From assembly GCF_016808335.1 (NCBI RefSeq), contig NC_053142.1, positions 47,973,795 through 48,037,794 of the forward strand: 64,000 nt of DNA, in the 5' to 3' direction. The stretch comes from Panicum virgatum. Taxonomy: Eukaryota > Streptophyta > Magnoliopsida > Poales > Poaceae. The stretch's first letter is position 1; each line of letters begins with the position of its first letter. The notes beneath the pieces were generated by a model. That model ran no database searches. It had not been told where the DNA came from and was given only the letters and a program-made list of their open reading frames with translations. The translations under genes were made by a program, and so were the position numbers. This document shows positions 22,917 through 34,146 of this stretch, piece after piece.

Positions 22917-25350
22917 AGACCAAAATCGAGAAGGTAGGCCTCTACCTTTTTAATAGGGCAACAGAAATCACTGTTCAAAATCCAGTTTAATAAAAAAAGT
23001 TACAATTCTTCATCGTAATATTTCCTAATAACAGAAAGAAAAAATTTCAGGTTGGGATAATGAATAACTAAAGTGTGATTAGAAATGCAAATACAATTGT
23101 ATAATAAACAACTCTTTGAAAATTATAGCACTAGACATAAGAAGTTAGTGTTAGAGATCATACTGTTCAGAAAAGTCTACTGCATTGGCTGTTGATGGAA
23201 TGAAGCTCAATTCACTAGACTTCCTTGCATTATCCAGAGCTTCCTACGATAATAAGATCACATAGCACAATGAAAAAACATCCAAGATCTTCGCGCAGGT
23301 TATGACAACTTAGAGAGGTTGCACAGTTAGAGTCGAACAACTTCTTAATTATATGTTCAACATGGCACATTGCATTTGGCAGCCACCATTTCAGAAATAA
23401 CATACGAGTTCAAACAAAAAAAATACACATAATGGTACTTCATTATGTATAACATCAAAGAGAGCACCATGATTAAAGTATTAATAATAGAAAATTTTGT
23501 AGGACCCTTATGCATGAATACACTTGACACTCCTACCTTTTTAGCTCCATAACAAGAAGCTGAAGAAGAAATTGACCAAGTATCCTGAGCCTCTGGTGAG
23601 CCATCTTTTACTTTTTTGTACGCAGGAATTATTTTGCATTTCTGTAAAAATAAAATAAATTATTCATATTCATATTAAACAAATATTAGATTTTTTATAA
23701 ATAAAATAAAAGTAACTTTAGTATTTTATCCGACAACTTATTGTCGATATTATCAAGTGGCTCAACTTTCTCTTTGTAGAAAGTGTAAATTTTTTAGCAG
23801 AACGTATCTTCTCTACCATGTTCTGCTCACTACACGGTAGTCCTTTACCGCTTAGTTTCTGTGTAATCATTTTGTATGATAGTTTTTCTGAAGATATGAT
23901 TTCCTAAATACAACACTCATACAAAAATGTTGTATTATATTTATTCCAAATTATTGTCGTCTTACGATATACTCTGTGAGATTCAAATCAAATAATAAAA
24001 AAATCTATAACACGGGTAGTAGAGGTTGAATCAAATAATTAAAAAAATTTATTGGCCCTCAATCTCCTTGCACAAGTGAACCGAGCTTGCATTAAATAAT
24101 TAAAATTAGTTGCCTCACGGTCTCCTAGCACGACTAAAGCCGCTAGCTCACCAACACACTGGCAGCCTACCTTCCTCACTCTGCTCTAACTGAATGCCTA
24201 ATTGTAAAATTGATAATGTATCACCAATTGATTTAATAAGAATGCATATTTAACACATAGAGAGAAAATTGAAGATTTGGAACTAAAGTTAGCTACTTCA
24301 AATTTCAATCATACATAAGGACTGATCCAGGATGAAACAACCCCAGTCCGTAGTTAAAGGTATAGCGTACACATTACGAATTAACATCAAAGTCAAGCTC
24401 AGAACTGAAGTTTAGCATGTTGTCTCCTATAAAATGCGAACGCGTAATGTAGCATAATTTTACTTAAGATTACAACATTATAACTCAAGAAACGTCACGC
24501 CATCATGCTGCCCCACCCCGCATGCCACGATTCGCACTCGCGCCGCAGGGGAAGGGGTGGCGCAGGAGTGAAGGTGCAATGGGGTAGGGGAGGGGTGGTG
24601 CAGGAGTTGGCGCGGCGGTTGGGGAGGGCCGACAAAGGAGGGAGGAGGGATTGGGGGAAGAGAGAGGAGAGTAGGGATGGGGAAGAGAGATGTGAAATAG
24701 TAAAGTAATTTTTTTAATCAAGAGAGAGTAAGGAATTGGTGGGCTGTGAGTAGATTTAGCGGCCATACGGACCAGCAGGCTTAAAACTAGTCTTTACTAA
24801 TAAATAAATAGAATGGAAAGAATAAAATAGGAAAAATAAGCCTCCAATTACATAAGAGCTCCGAAGAAACAAAGAGAAGGCCGACAACAAGAAGACACAT
24901 CGATGCATGTGATCACCTCCCTGTAGGAACATGCATTTAGCATATATTCATCTTCAATTTATAAACAGTTTACAATTTTCAAGTGCTGTTTTCCTTTTGT
25001 TAACTTCTACACTGAAGAAAAAAAATTCATTTGTTACAGTCACACTGAAGAATCAATTTCTAGTTGGGTTTAACAACAGATGGTTCCCTGCTACAGTTAC
25101 AACTATAACCTAATAATAACTTTGGTCATGCTAGATTTACACAACAAAAAGAACCAAGACAGTGGATTTGATGCCATTCTGAATTCAAGAAATTGGGAAT
25201 ATCTCACTGTGCACATACCCCTCGTGTTAAAAGCACTCGAGGTGTCTCATTAAACAAATAACAAAGAGATGTGACATCTATCTGCTGACTCAATCTGTCA
25301 TTATTCACCTGCTTGGAAAGCATCCTCTGAGTGCATCAGCTCATGAGGAG
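22917..25350. other. Intergenic DNA with diverged repeats, no gene seen
   Basis: About 23540-23965 matches 1-410 in direct orientation (shared CTTTGTAGAAAGTGTAAA, GCAGAACGTATC and GAAGATATGATTTCCT). About 24303-24490 matches 1595-1705. The segment 24500-24680 is GC-rich with chance frames. The stretch 24780-25350 is AT-rich and should include the 3' UTR of the cyclin gene on the minus strand. Confidence 0.55.
23540..23965 (+). repeat. Third copy of the fold-back element arm
   Basis: Directly repeats the left arm and its outer flank at 1-410, with many small indels. There is no inverted partner nearby. Confidence 0.65.
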
Positions 25351-28300
25351 CTAGCAGCAGCTTGACTCTAGCTTCTGTTTCTTGCTGGCATACGCTGGCT
25401 CTACAATAATCCCAGACTCGAGCTCCCTCTCAATCCAATCATCTTCACTCAAACAATCTAAAGTAATTGCCTGCTTATTTCTTGGTCCAACCACAATACC
25501 GGCTTCGAGCTCCCTCTCGATCCAGGCTTCATCACTCAGCCCATCTGAGGCAGCAGCTTCTTGTTTGGTAACAATCCCAGACTCGAGCTCTCTCTCAATC
25601 CAGGCTTCTTCACTGAGGTCGTCTGAACCAATGGCTCGCTCTTGGATCTCTCTCTGCCTCTTCCTCTTTGACAATAAATCCTTTATTCTGGCAACATCAA
25701 CATTTTTAAGTTCTGCCCTCAAAGAATCAGACTCCACTACAACTGGCGATGCAGACGGTGCATCGTTAATTGGGACTGAAGCAGCAGCAGCCAATCTCTG
25801 ATCAGAGCACAAGCTATCCGCAATCAGACTGTCAGTACAATGATTAGAGCTTCCAATCAATGGTTCGACACACCAAGTGCTTTCTCTGTCCATCTTGGCA
25901 TCCAGTGATATCACCACAGGTAATGGGTTCACGTTACCACCATGCCAATTTCTTGATGCCTGGTTCAAGATTTTGCCATTGACTGTGCAATGGCTTGCAT
26001 CCTGCTTCATACATTCAGCACTGCCCTCCGCGGCTGCAATTGCATCTAATGATGTCTGATTACTACATGACATCATCCCAGCGTCATGTTTGGTTATTGA
26101 GGCTTGATCCAAGCTCTCTTCATCATGTACTTTCCTAGAAACATTTATATAAGCACTTACACTCAACGAATTGCTCTCCGGGCCTGAGACCCTACCATCA
26201 CTTGTATGACTGCTTGTCAAGTATTGACAGGAATCCAGCTGCATTGGGTCACTGGGCTCGCCAATATCAGGACTTGAGCTGCTTATTAACAAGCTTGATT
26301 GATTCAACACAGAGTCCGGGCTGTTAGATATGTGCAGTTTAGCTTCACATGGAACTTCCTTTTGCTTAACTGGACTGGGACGAGCAGGCATCAGTTTTTT
26401 CACAGCAGCATGCTCCATCATTTGTTGAATGACAGCTGCAGAAATGCAATATTTTCTTCTCAATTTCCAAAAGGCACAGAGTGCAATGATGGGACAATCC
26501 ACTTAGTAGACCACATACCTTCCAGAGGCTTCGGTGCAACATCAAATTGGTGCCACCAGACATGCGCTCCATGTAACGGGAGCTTGATATTGTGAAGCTT
26601 TGCCGCCAGGTAAAGAGATCCAGCAGCAATATACTGTGGTTTATACTGTAGGTACAGTGTTGTTTTAAGCCTGAACATAAGTAGCAAGATATTATTTAAA
26701 TGCGAAGGAATCTTAGAAATATTGGGACTAAGGAATTGCAAATGAATCTTAGAAATGTGTACTAAAGATTGAAATAGTATATCACATACCAATCATTCAC
26801 AAAGTTCCATGCTACTTGTTTCACTTCCTTCTGATTGATGCCAAGATTTCTCATAGCATCAAAAAGTGGTCTATAAGGATGCTGAATGTTGAAATCAAAT
26901 CGAATAGTTGTAAGAACCAATCTCTCTCCGATCAAAATTAGTGCTTTCTGCTTCTCAAAAACATCCTGTGCAGTAGACAATGATCAAACACTGAATGGGG
27001 AACGGTACAGAAGTTACAAGCAATGATTTAGTGGCACCTTCTGGCGGATCCTTTGAGCTGCAGCAGTGTCCCGCCTATACATTGTCTCATAGGCTACTCG
27101 AACTACATGGTCCAGGGGGCAAGGAGTATCTTCAGCTTTCGATGCCAGAAATACACATACAGTTGCAACTGTCTGAAACAGGTCAGGACAAAAGGAACCG
27201 TTAAAACCAGCCCAGCAAAATAACAAGGTAAGTTCCAGAAGAACTAGTCATCTAGAGATGACAATAAGCAAACCATAGATAGATCATGTAATCACAACAG
27301 ACTAAATATTATGAATAAATTGCATCAAACATGAAATCCTACTAATGTTGCAAATAACTAAGGGCTGCAGAATAACGGAGAGATAATCTCTGGACAAACT
27401 GATCATGTAAATATGAAATAAACTAGTCCCACAAGACAAAGAAAGAAAAGGAATGCAGTAAGGTGATCCATTTTTGTAGAACTTACTGGAGGATTCGTAA
27501 TTTCACAAGATGATCCGTCAATGTATGTCAAACTTTTTTTAAGTTGTAACAGTAAGTTGCAACCCAGTTGTCTGGTCGGGGTTAAGTAACTTCAACAAGA
27601 AAATTCTGAATGCACTTGCCCAGGTATGACAAAGTACAAGTACAATCGTATTGTACCGGTGATCTGCCAAACTTCCCAGGTAAACAGAAAACAACTCTAA
27701 CTACCTCAAAACTTTTTAGTATTAGAGAAGGGGATTGGAACTTCATCAAAGGTTTAAAACATATTTCTGTAACATTGTAGCTAAGCAGATTATTTGGAAA
27801 TGTCCAAATCACTGTGTGAACTTGAGGTAGAGTAGCATCACGATGAATTAGCAATTAGCAAGTAATAAAAAAATAAATGCTAATGGCATTACATGGTCAA
27901 ATACTTTAAATTATTTGAAGGATATTTTGCAATGTTAAGTTGGAAATGGAGAATAGATTGTTGAACATTCCAACAAATGCTTGGCAAAGAAACTCTGCAC
28001 TCTTCTTGCTTTTCAAAGACAGCATCGACCATCACGGCCACAATAAAACAGAGTTTCTCACCTGCCATCCATTTTTGGCAAGGGACTGGTGTATATAGAA
28101 GCGATGGCAAAACATTATTGCTGTCGCTACAGTCATCTGAGGTCTGAAAAAAAAGAAGCATGTTAACAACAGATACATAAGCTTTAGCAAACTAGACAAA
28201 ATAACTAAGAGAAATTATCATGTGCTAAGAATACAATCAGAGTAGCAGAGTCAAACATATCGACCAAAACAAGCTGTGTCTTAGAAAGAAAGGAAGCCTT

Positions 28301-28632
28301 TTAGGTCCAACAGACAGATGAGATGAATGGAAACAAACATACTATGAGCTACCATATAAAGTAGTATATTATAAACTAAAAAGAACACCCTAGAACATGG
28401 TAGAACAGAGTCAATTCCACTGAAGAGAGTGAAAAGAAATTACGTACAGTTTCAGCCTGATGCCAACATCCCGAATAAATGAACAATATAAATGCCGAAG
28501 TTCTGACTCCTTGCTTTCAGTAATTCCATCTTTCCTTGATGGAGATAACTTCTCTAGTTCTTCCCTGGTGAAGTACCAAGAGTACATGCGTTCATGTGAT
28601 AATTTCTCAAGGATCTTGGGTTCCCCATCCAT
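25351..28632 (-). CDS. CYCT: Cyclin-T (P-TEFb cyclin subunit), 6 coding exons
   Basis: Exons on the minus strand are 28448-28632, 28062-28143, 27038-27172, 26790-26965, 26519-26670 and 25351-26435. Phases agree at every junction and give 604 aa. Residues about 15-243 are a two-fold cyclin domain: [20 protein letters not shown], then [46 protein letters not shown] and [13 protein letters not shown]. Cyclin-T partners CDKC (the plant CDK9) to phosphorylate the RNA polymerase II tail in the nucleus. The tail (244-604) is low-complexity and ends with three copies of a [14 protein letters not shown] motif near residues 522, 548 and 577. The start ATGGATGGGG is the first ATG after a splice acceptor near 28650. 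The family assignment is firm; the specific paralogue is not. Confidence 0.9.
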
Positions 28633-28649
28633 CAGTATGTCTGAGACAC

Positions 28650-30900
28650 CCTGCAGGATGGGCTCTCTGCGAGTCCAGAGAAAGTTTATTGACTCTTTGG
28701 CTAGTTGTACCCTTGACGTTACAAATTTTGTGAAGCAACCTGTAGAATCGAGATATCTTTAGAAAAAATTTTCCACTGCTTGGCTTGATATACTGCTACA
28801 GAAGACCAAGAGCATATAGATATATAAACAATAAGTACATATACAATACAAGTGATGACTAAAACATGCATGTGGTGCAAGATCTTATTACTGTCCACTT
28901 CTATGACAGTGTTCCCAAGATACAAGGCTGTCAACAATTTCTTTCATATTTCCTTTTGCTGTTGTGCAGCCAGCACTTTTTCCCCTCCCCTAATGCTCCT
29001 AATGTAGCAGGAAAGGCTGATGTCGTCCTGACTACAGTTCCACAGGGTATACTCAAGTTCTATTTTCCTTACTGGATTTGTGCCCATCAGAGAGAATCAA
29101 TTTGGAACTCTGACCAACTTGTATTAGGGGAAGTCACTGCCTCAGAACTGTTCTAATCATATAAGTGTTGGTCCAGTGATAAAGCCCCCCCTCTCCCCCA
29201 CTCTAACACCTGGGTTTTAGGGTCGGAGTGGCTAGAGGGGGTGGTCTAAGTTGGTACCAGAGCCAGGTCCCGGGTTCAAAACCCACCGGCCACGCATTTC
29301 TTCCGCTGCGCGATTTCCCCTGCGGGGTTCGCTGAGACCAGCAGCCAGCAGCCACAGGCACGGCGCGGCTCGCTCGCCGTAGGGGGAATGTTGGTCCAGT
29401 GATAAAGCCCCCCCTCTCCCCCACTCTAACACCTGGGTTTTAGGGTCGGAGTGGCTAGAGGGGGTGGTCTAAGTATAAGTAATGATTTTTTTCAATTTTT
29501 CCTTAGGTGAGCATAAGCCTGATCAAGTTGCTATGGTCCCATTCTATTTCACCACAACATGTGGAAGTATAATTTTGTGTGTGTGTGGGTGGGTGGGTGG
29601 GTTGGGAGGCTAAGTTTTGAGCCTATGAAGTCCCTATCGTGGTAAATAATATGCTTCTGATCATTATTATTGAATGGTGTTTCTGGACTATCATTGAAGT
29701 GGATGGTTACTAATAGGATATTCTGCACAGTGAAAGGGTGTCACCAGTTAGGTGGTTCTCTTCTGCCCATTATGAAAACACAGTTTTGCAGGCTGGGTTA
29801 TATCCACTAATGATAGTTCATGTTTGAGATCGGAAAACTCAGCACGTTTTGCAAGCCCTACACTCATGGGTTCACTAAACAGAAATGTAGTTTTTAATGT
29901 TCTTCAGAGTCACAGTGAAAGAAGTTGAATAAAATTCATAAACAAGAGGACAAGATAATCATTTACATCCTTCCCCTAAAATAAATATATTTCTGGCTTA
30001 CTAAAAGTAATTAATTCACAAGTCCCACAGTAGTTGGAACTCCAATCCGTTGCGGGCATTATAGCAGATGCAATTCAAACACTGTTCAAGTAAAAGCATT
30101 CATTGTCCTGCCTTTTGGGTTGAAGATCACTCATTTGAACTATGCGAGCTCAGGTTGAAGCATTTTCACACGTGCAATTTACGATGATAAGCGAGAGCCT
30201 ATACTGAGAAACAAAGCAATACCTCTAAAAGCTTCGTGAAGAAAAAACTTCTCTTGTTCAAACACAAAAAACTTCTAGAGAGCAGCACAAATTTATACTC
30301 ATGCACCTTACAGTAAGAAAAAATAGCGACTTTGACGCAATTAACACAAAATCCTGACTTTTCAGCACCTAATCTCGTCCAGACAGATTTCAACCACTTG
30401 ATATTCGTACGCTGAATTTTGCATACTCCCAAAGGCCAATCCGCTGAACAACGCCAAAGATCCAAAATTGAGCACCAATCCAGGTCAAGCTCACCGATTT
30501 ACCCGCAAATTCACCACCAAACTGGAGTGGGCACAGTATATGACATGGGTGTACATACGTGCACACGATAATTTTTAGAAAAATCGAAGTTAGTAGTGAA
30601 TCGCACGGTCAGATCCGAATACAACGAGCATATATTAGGGTTTGGGGTGTTCGATTTCGCACAGCGGGAAGGAAAGGGGCCGGCGTACCTGGCGAGATGT
30701 AGTCGCTGGAGAAGAGCCCGACGAAACCTGGCAAAGGGCGGCGCCGCTCGCCCTGTTCGTCGCAGGCTAGGGGGGTTTCGCCGGGGCGGGTTTTGGTGGG
30801 GGGAGGAAGGGGAATTCCTCGTGGATTTGGGTGCGGAGTTTGTTGTTGGAGACGCGACGACTCAGGATGGCAAAGTCGTCCTCTTGTTCGATCCCCTCTT
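28650..30900 (-). other. CYCT: 5' UTR exon and long 5' UTR intron of the cyclin-T gene
   Basis: A likely non-coding first exon ends at a donor AG|GTACGCC at 30689 on the minus strand (upstream sequence about 30690-30900 is GC-rich). The acceptor ending CTGCAG at about 28650 precedes the start codon. The intron of about 2 kb holds a TRIM and a GTGT/GGGTGGGT microsatellite at about 29577-29605. Inferred from splice motifs only. Confidence 0.5.
29166..29474 (+). mobile_element. TRIM (SMART-like) miniature LTR retroelement
   Basis: Two identical 86-bp direct repeats (29166-29251 and 29389-29474) begin TGTTGGTCCAGTG and end TCTAAGT. The first is followed at once by TGGTACCAGAGCC, an initiator-Met-tRNA-type primer-binding site. 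A short purine tract, GTAGGGGGAA, precedes the second. The target duplication is ATAAG (29161-29165 and 29475-29479). The total is 309 bp with no coding capacity. The LTR ends in GT, not the usual CA. It lies in the inferred 5' UTR intron of the cyclin-T gene, in the opposite orientation. Confidence 0.9.
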
Positions 30901-30909
30901 TTATTTCGT

Positions 30910-31470
30910 TTATTATCTCCTCTGACAGCTGGGCTCATCACGCCGCGTTTGTGTGGCTGGGGTGGGGGAGGGGACGAGGGGGTGGAAATCATTTTCTTTA
31001 TTTTAGCCAAACAAATGCCAGTAATAATTCGGGTTGAACTAAATTATTTTGAGGTTGCAATTTTCATCCCCTATTACGTACTATATTTAGGTTATATATA
31101 CCATACTCTAATAGACGTATTATTGGTATTTTCATCCCCTATGTTGATGTACTAGAATGTATTTGGAAATCTGCATAGGAGTCGTCCGCGCACTTTATAC
31201 GCGGCAGGCATAGACGTTACCATTGCTCAGCACTAGCTAGGCACGCCTCAGCGACTGCCAGCCTCTCCTCTCTCCTTGATCTCGTCATCTTTTTCCCCCT
31301 TGTGTGAGACCGAGCTTGAGGTCATCTATGGTGGCTCCCTCCTCCCTCCTCTACAATTGCTCCGCTGGCTTCCTTCCGATCTCCCGCTGTTTGCACCCTT
31401 TGCCCGCCTTTTCTTCTCTTGCACTGGCTGTGACAAGGTTCTTCTTTCCCAAGCACGCGAATGTGTAACG
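30910..31470. other. Upstream region of the cyclin-T gene, no gene seen
   Basis: It presumably contains the cyclin-T promoter on the minus strand. No clear TATA box or conserved element could be defended. Confidence 0.4.
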
Positions 31471-31473
31471 TTA

Positions 31474-31739
31474 GATCAGTCTTAGTGTAAGTTTCATTTA
31501 AATTTTATTTGCATTTAATAAGTTATCGCATAGGCATTTTTTATGATGTGACACCATATTTAAAAAAGAGAGAGAATAGATAAGTTTATGGGGATGAAAC
31601 TCTCTTGGCACATTTATCAACTCGCAATAAGTCATGGAATTAAATTTTTATAAAATTGTAGAATGAAAAGTTTCATTACATTTTACATAATGTGACATTA
31701 TTGAAAACAATGCTATGAAACTCTTCATTGAGACTGACC
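31474..31739. mobile_element. Tourist-like MITE (PIF/Harbinger)
   Basis: A 266-bp element with imperfect terminal inverted repeats (GATCAGTCTTAGTGTAAG at the left, reverse complement of the right GGTCAGTCTCAATGAAG) and a TTA target duplication at 31471-31473 and 31740-31742. AT-rich interior without an ORF. Confidence 0.75.
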
Positions 31740-31742
31740 TTA

Positions 31743-32150
31743 GTAGCCTATACTTATTCACTCTGTTCTCCTGGCAACCAGCAACAGTGCTTTTCTCTCA
31801 CAACAAATCAGCATCAGCCACCAGCCAGCCAGTAGTATTTCTCTCTCTCCGACCGCCGCCTCGCCCTCCCTGAACGTCGCCGCGGCCCCTCCCCGACCAT
31901 CGCCCTGCCCTCTCCGACGGCCACCAGCGGCGGTGGCCTGACTCACTCTCCGTCATCCCACCCTATCCGCAGTGGTGGTCTCCGGCAGGCCCGCTGGGCG
32001 CTGGCCAGGCGCGCGGGGGGCGTTGCTCCCCACCTCCCCGGCAGGCCAGGTGGCGGCGCAGCCGTCCCCTGCAGGCAAGGCGCTGGCGGCGGTCCCTGGG
32101 AAGCCTGATGCACCGCGGCGGCTGTCCCCTGCTCTGCAGGCAAGGCTAAG
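31743..32150. other. GC-rich stretch without a supported gene
   Basis: Pyrimidine-rich, then GC-rich, with overlapping frames on both strands and no recognisable protein. Confidence 0.4.
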
Positions 32151-32325
32151 CTCGGTTAGTTCGGTTAGAACCGGAACTAAACTGAACTAACCGAAACCGA
32201 AGTTGCTCGGTTCTTGATCCTAAAAAGAACCGAACGGTTTCTATTTTTAAAGAACCGAATTTCTCTGGAAACCGAAGAACCGAACCGATCGGTTCGGTTA
32301 GAACCGAATGCCCAGGGCTAGACAT
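32150..32325. repeat. Clustered AACCGAAC/GTTCGGTT inverted repeats
   Basis: About ten occurrences of AACCGAA or its complement TTCGGTT in about 175 bp, several arranged as near-palindromes such as GAACCGAACCGATCGGTTC. It abuts the 3' end of the SINE1-like pseudogene. Origin unknown. Confidence 0.7.
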
Positions 32326-33297
32326 TCTATGTGAAAAGTGAGATCTACTACTCCAAAGGCGCCGCCTTGCACGTGTACTTCCAAGAATATCAGCACAATG
32401 TCCAACTGGTGGCTGAGAATCGAAGTCATTAAACGAACGAACAGATTGCACCTCACAAGCAGATTCACTAGAGCCACTGTCTCTAATATCCACATCATCA
32501 AGTGGAGCATTTGACCCATTCCTGCTATGCCTCCCACTATAGTTTACCAACGGACTAAATTTTTTGTGGTCTCCACATTCCTGCTGCCTCTCAAGTAGCT
32601 TAGCAGTCTCAGTTGCCTGAGAAGCTGCAGTGCAGATATCTGCAATATAGCCAGCTTGACATTGCTCCAAAGCATGGATAATGCTACATTGCTACTGATC
32701 TCAGAAGATATTATCCTCACACCCAACCTTTTCATAATGGAATATATCATTTGAATGAATGACATAATCATCTGAGAAATGCTAGCCTTAGAGCTATGAT
32801 CCAATGTCTGTAATCCTGATCTTATCAATGATCGTCCATAAGGCTCAAGTGTCGAAGGATTATTTATATTTTGACAGAATCAGCCCCAATACCAAGGGGC
32901 TCCTTCCACTTTCTCCCTCCTTCCCCTTTGCCTCCAATGGAGTTCCTGAAGGTAGGGGGGTTCGAGCCCCCCCCCCCCCCCCCCCCACACGCTGGCTCCA
33001 CCCCTGACTAAGCTTAAGTGCACAACAGTGTGACAGTGAACCTCCGATCCTCTAGAGGCCCCCCCCCCAGAGAGAGACCTTCAAGCAGACACCATTGACC
33101 AACTCATTGGATGCGAATTGCCAATTGTTGGACTGGACAAGAGCAGTGATACAGAGAGCAGAACTAGAAGAGATGCTCTTGTTAGTGTTCATTAAGCAAT
33201 CTGATAAGGGATGGCAAAGGGAGCTAATGATCTCAAATTTATCTTCTTCCCTACCTAGAGGACCAATGACATAGCATGCGATCAACAAAGGCCTCAT
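32326..33297 (-). pseudogene. SINE1: SINE1-like armadillo-repeat gene remnant
   Basis: The minus strand reads EEDKFEIISSLCHPLSDCLM and ALVQSNNWQFASNELVNGVC (about 33060-33250), which resembles the armadillo region of Arabidopsis SINE1, a SUN-interacting nuclear envelope protein. A second block (about 32700-32840) reads YGRSLIRSGLQTLDHSS. A third, in another frame, reads ALEQCQAGYIADICTAASQA through RSFNDFDSQPPVGHCADIL to RARRRLWS. The order matches the SINE1 C-terminal half. An insertion with a 20-base C-run separates blocks one and two, a frameshift separates two and three, and the N-terminal half is absent. The pieces lack obvious introns, but retroposition is not proven. Confidence 0.65.
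32860..33060. repeat. Insertion with C20 homopolymer inside the pseudogene
   Basis: Sequence unrelated to the armadillo gene separates two of its blocks. It contains GGGGGGTTCGAG followed by 20 C at 32967-32986 and a shorter C-run near 33060. Its ends are not defined. Confidence 0.5.
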
Positions 33298-33299
33298 TA

Positions 33300-34146
33300 G
33301 ATTCGTCTCTGGAGTTAGTTTTATAAACTGATTTTGTTTGACACTCCTAATTAGCGGTCAAAATTCTTTCCGGAACTTCTAGGCCGTAACCAATAGGGCC
33401 TTTATAGACTAGGACCAGCACGTATTACCAATATATAGGCCCAGATAGATAGCATTGCAAGCCAGCCATCAAAGTCATGCAGCCGCAAACACATCGTTGG
33501 CCACCGCCCTTCTGCACATCGTAGGCCACCGCCCTTCTGCATCTGAATCTGGCATGGGTTCAGATTTACTCGGTTTTTGTTCCTGCATGCAGTGGGTTCA
33601 GATTTACTCGCCGATTTTTGTTACATTTGGTTCGTATTTGCGAAATTTGGCTCGATTTCTCCCGAATTTTGTTTCCTATTTGCAAATGGGTTTGATTTGT
33701 AGAATTTTGTTTGATATATGATTGTAGCTTTCCGCCACTTTTATCTTCCCGGCTGCGCCACGGTACGCCAAAAGTGCTGGGGAGAACGCGCGGGAACGGA
33801 AGCGGACGCCTTGGAAGTTGGGTGCCCGGCGATTGGCCGACGCATTGAGCTAGTATGGGATTGGCCAAAAAATTAAGGACCAGCATCACGAATCAGTGGT
33901 CACGCAAAAACTTAACTGATCCCAAACGTCAGTCATAAATAAACACGTCATTTTGTTCCCTTAGATCCAAACGATGCTAACTAGTGCACGTTTCTCAAAA
34001 AAAAAAAAAAACTAGTGCACGCAGATGTTACAAGCCAACAAAGATGGCAAGTTCACCACATGCGTACAAAAACTGCGGGCTGCCAACCAAATTGTTTAGT
34101 TGCTACAAGAGGCTCAGCCACATCCTGAACATGGGTTTATTTAGTC
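33300..34146. other. Intergenic, no gene seen
   Basis: AT-rich, with local duplications of GGGTTCAGATTTACTCG at about 33557 and 33596. No coding support. Confidence 0.5.

Noticed and set aside
32544..32828. A 94-aa minus-strand frame considered as a separate gene
   Set aside because: Its middle matches SINE1-like sequence and its end runs out of frame, so it belongs to the pseudogene.
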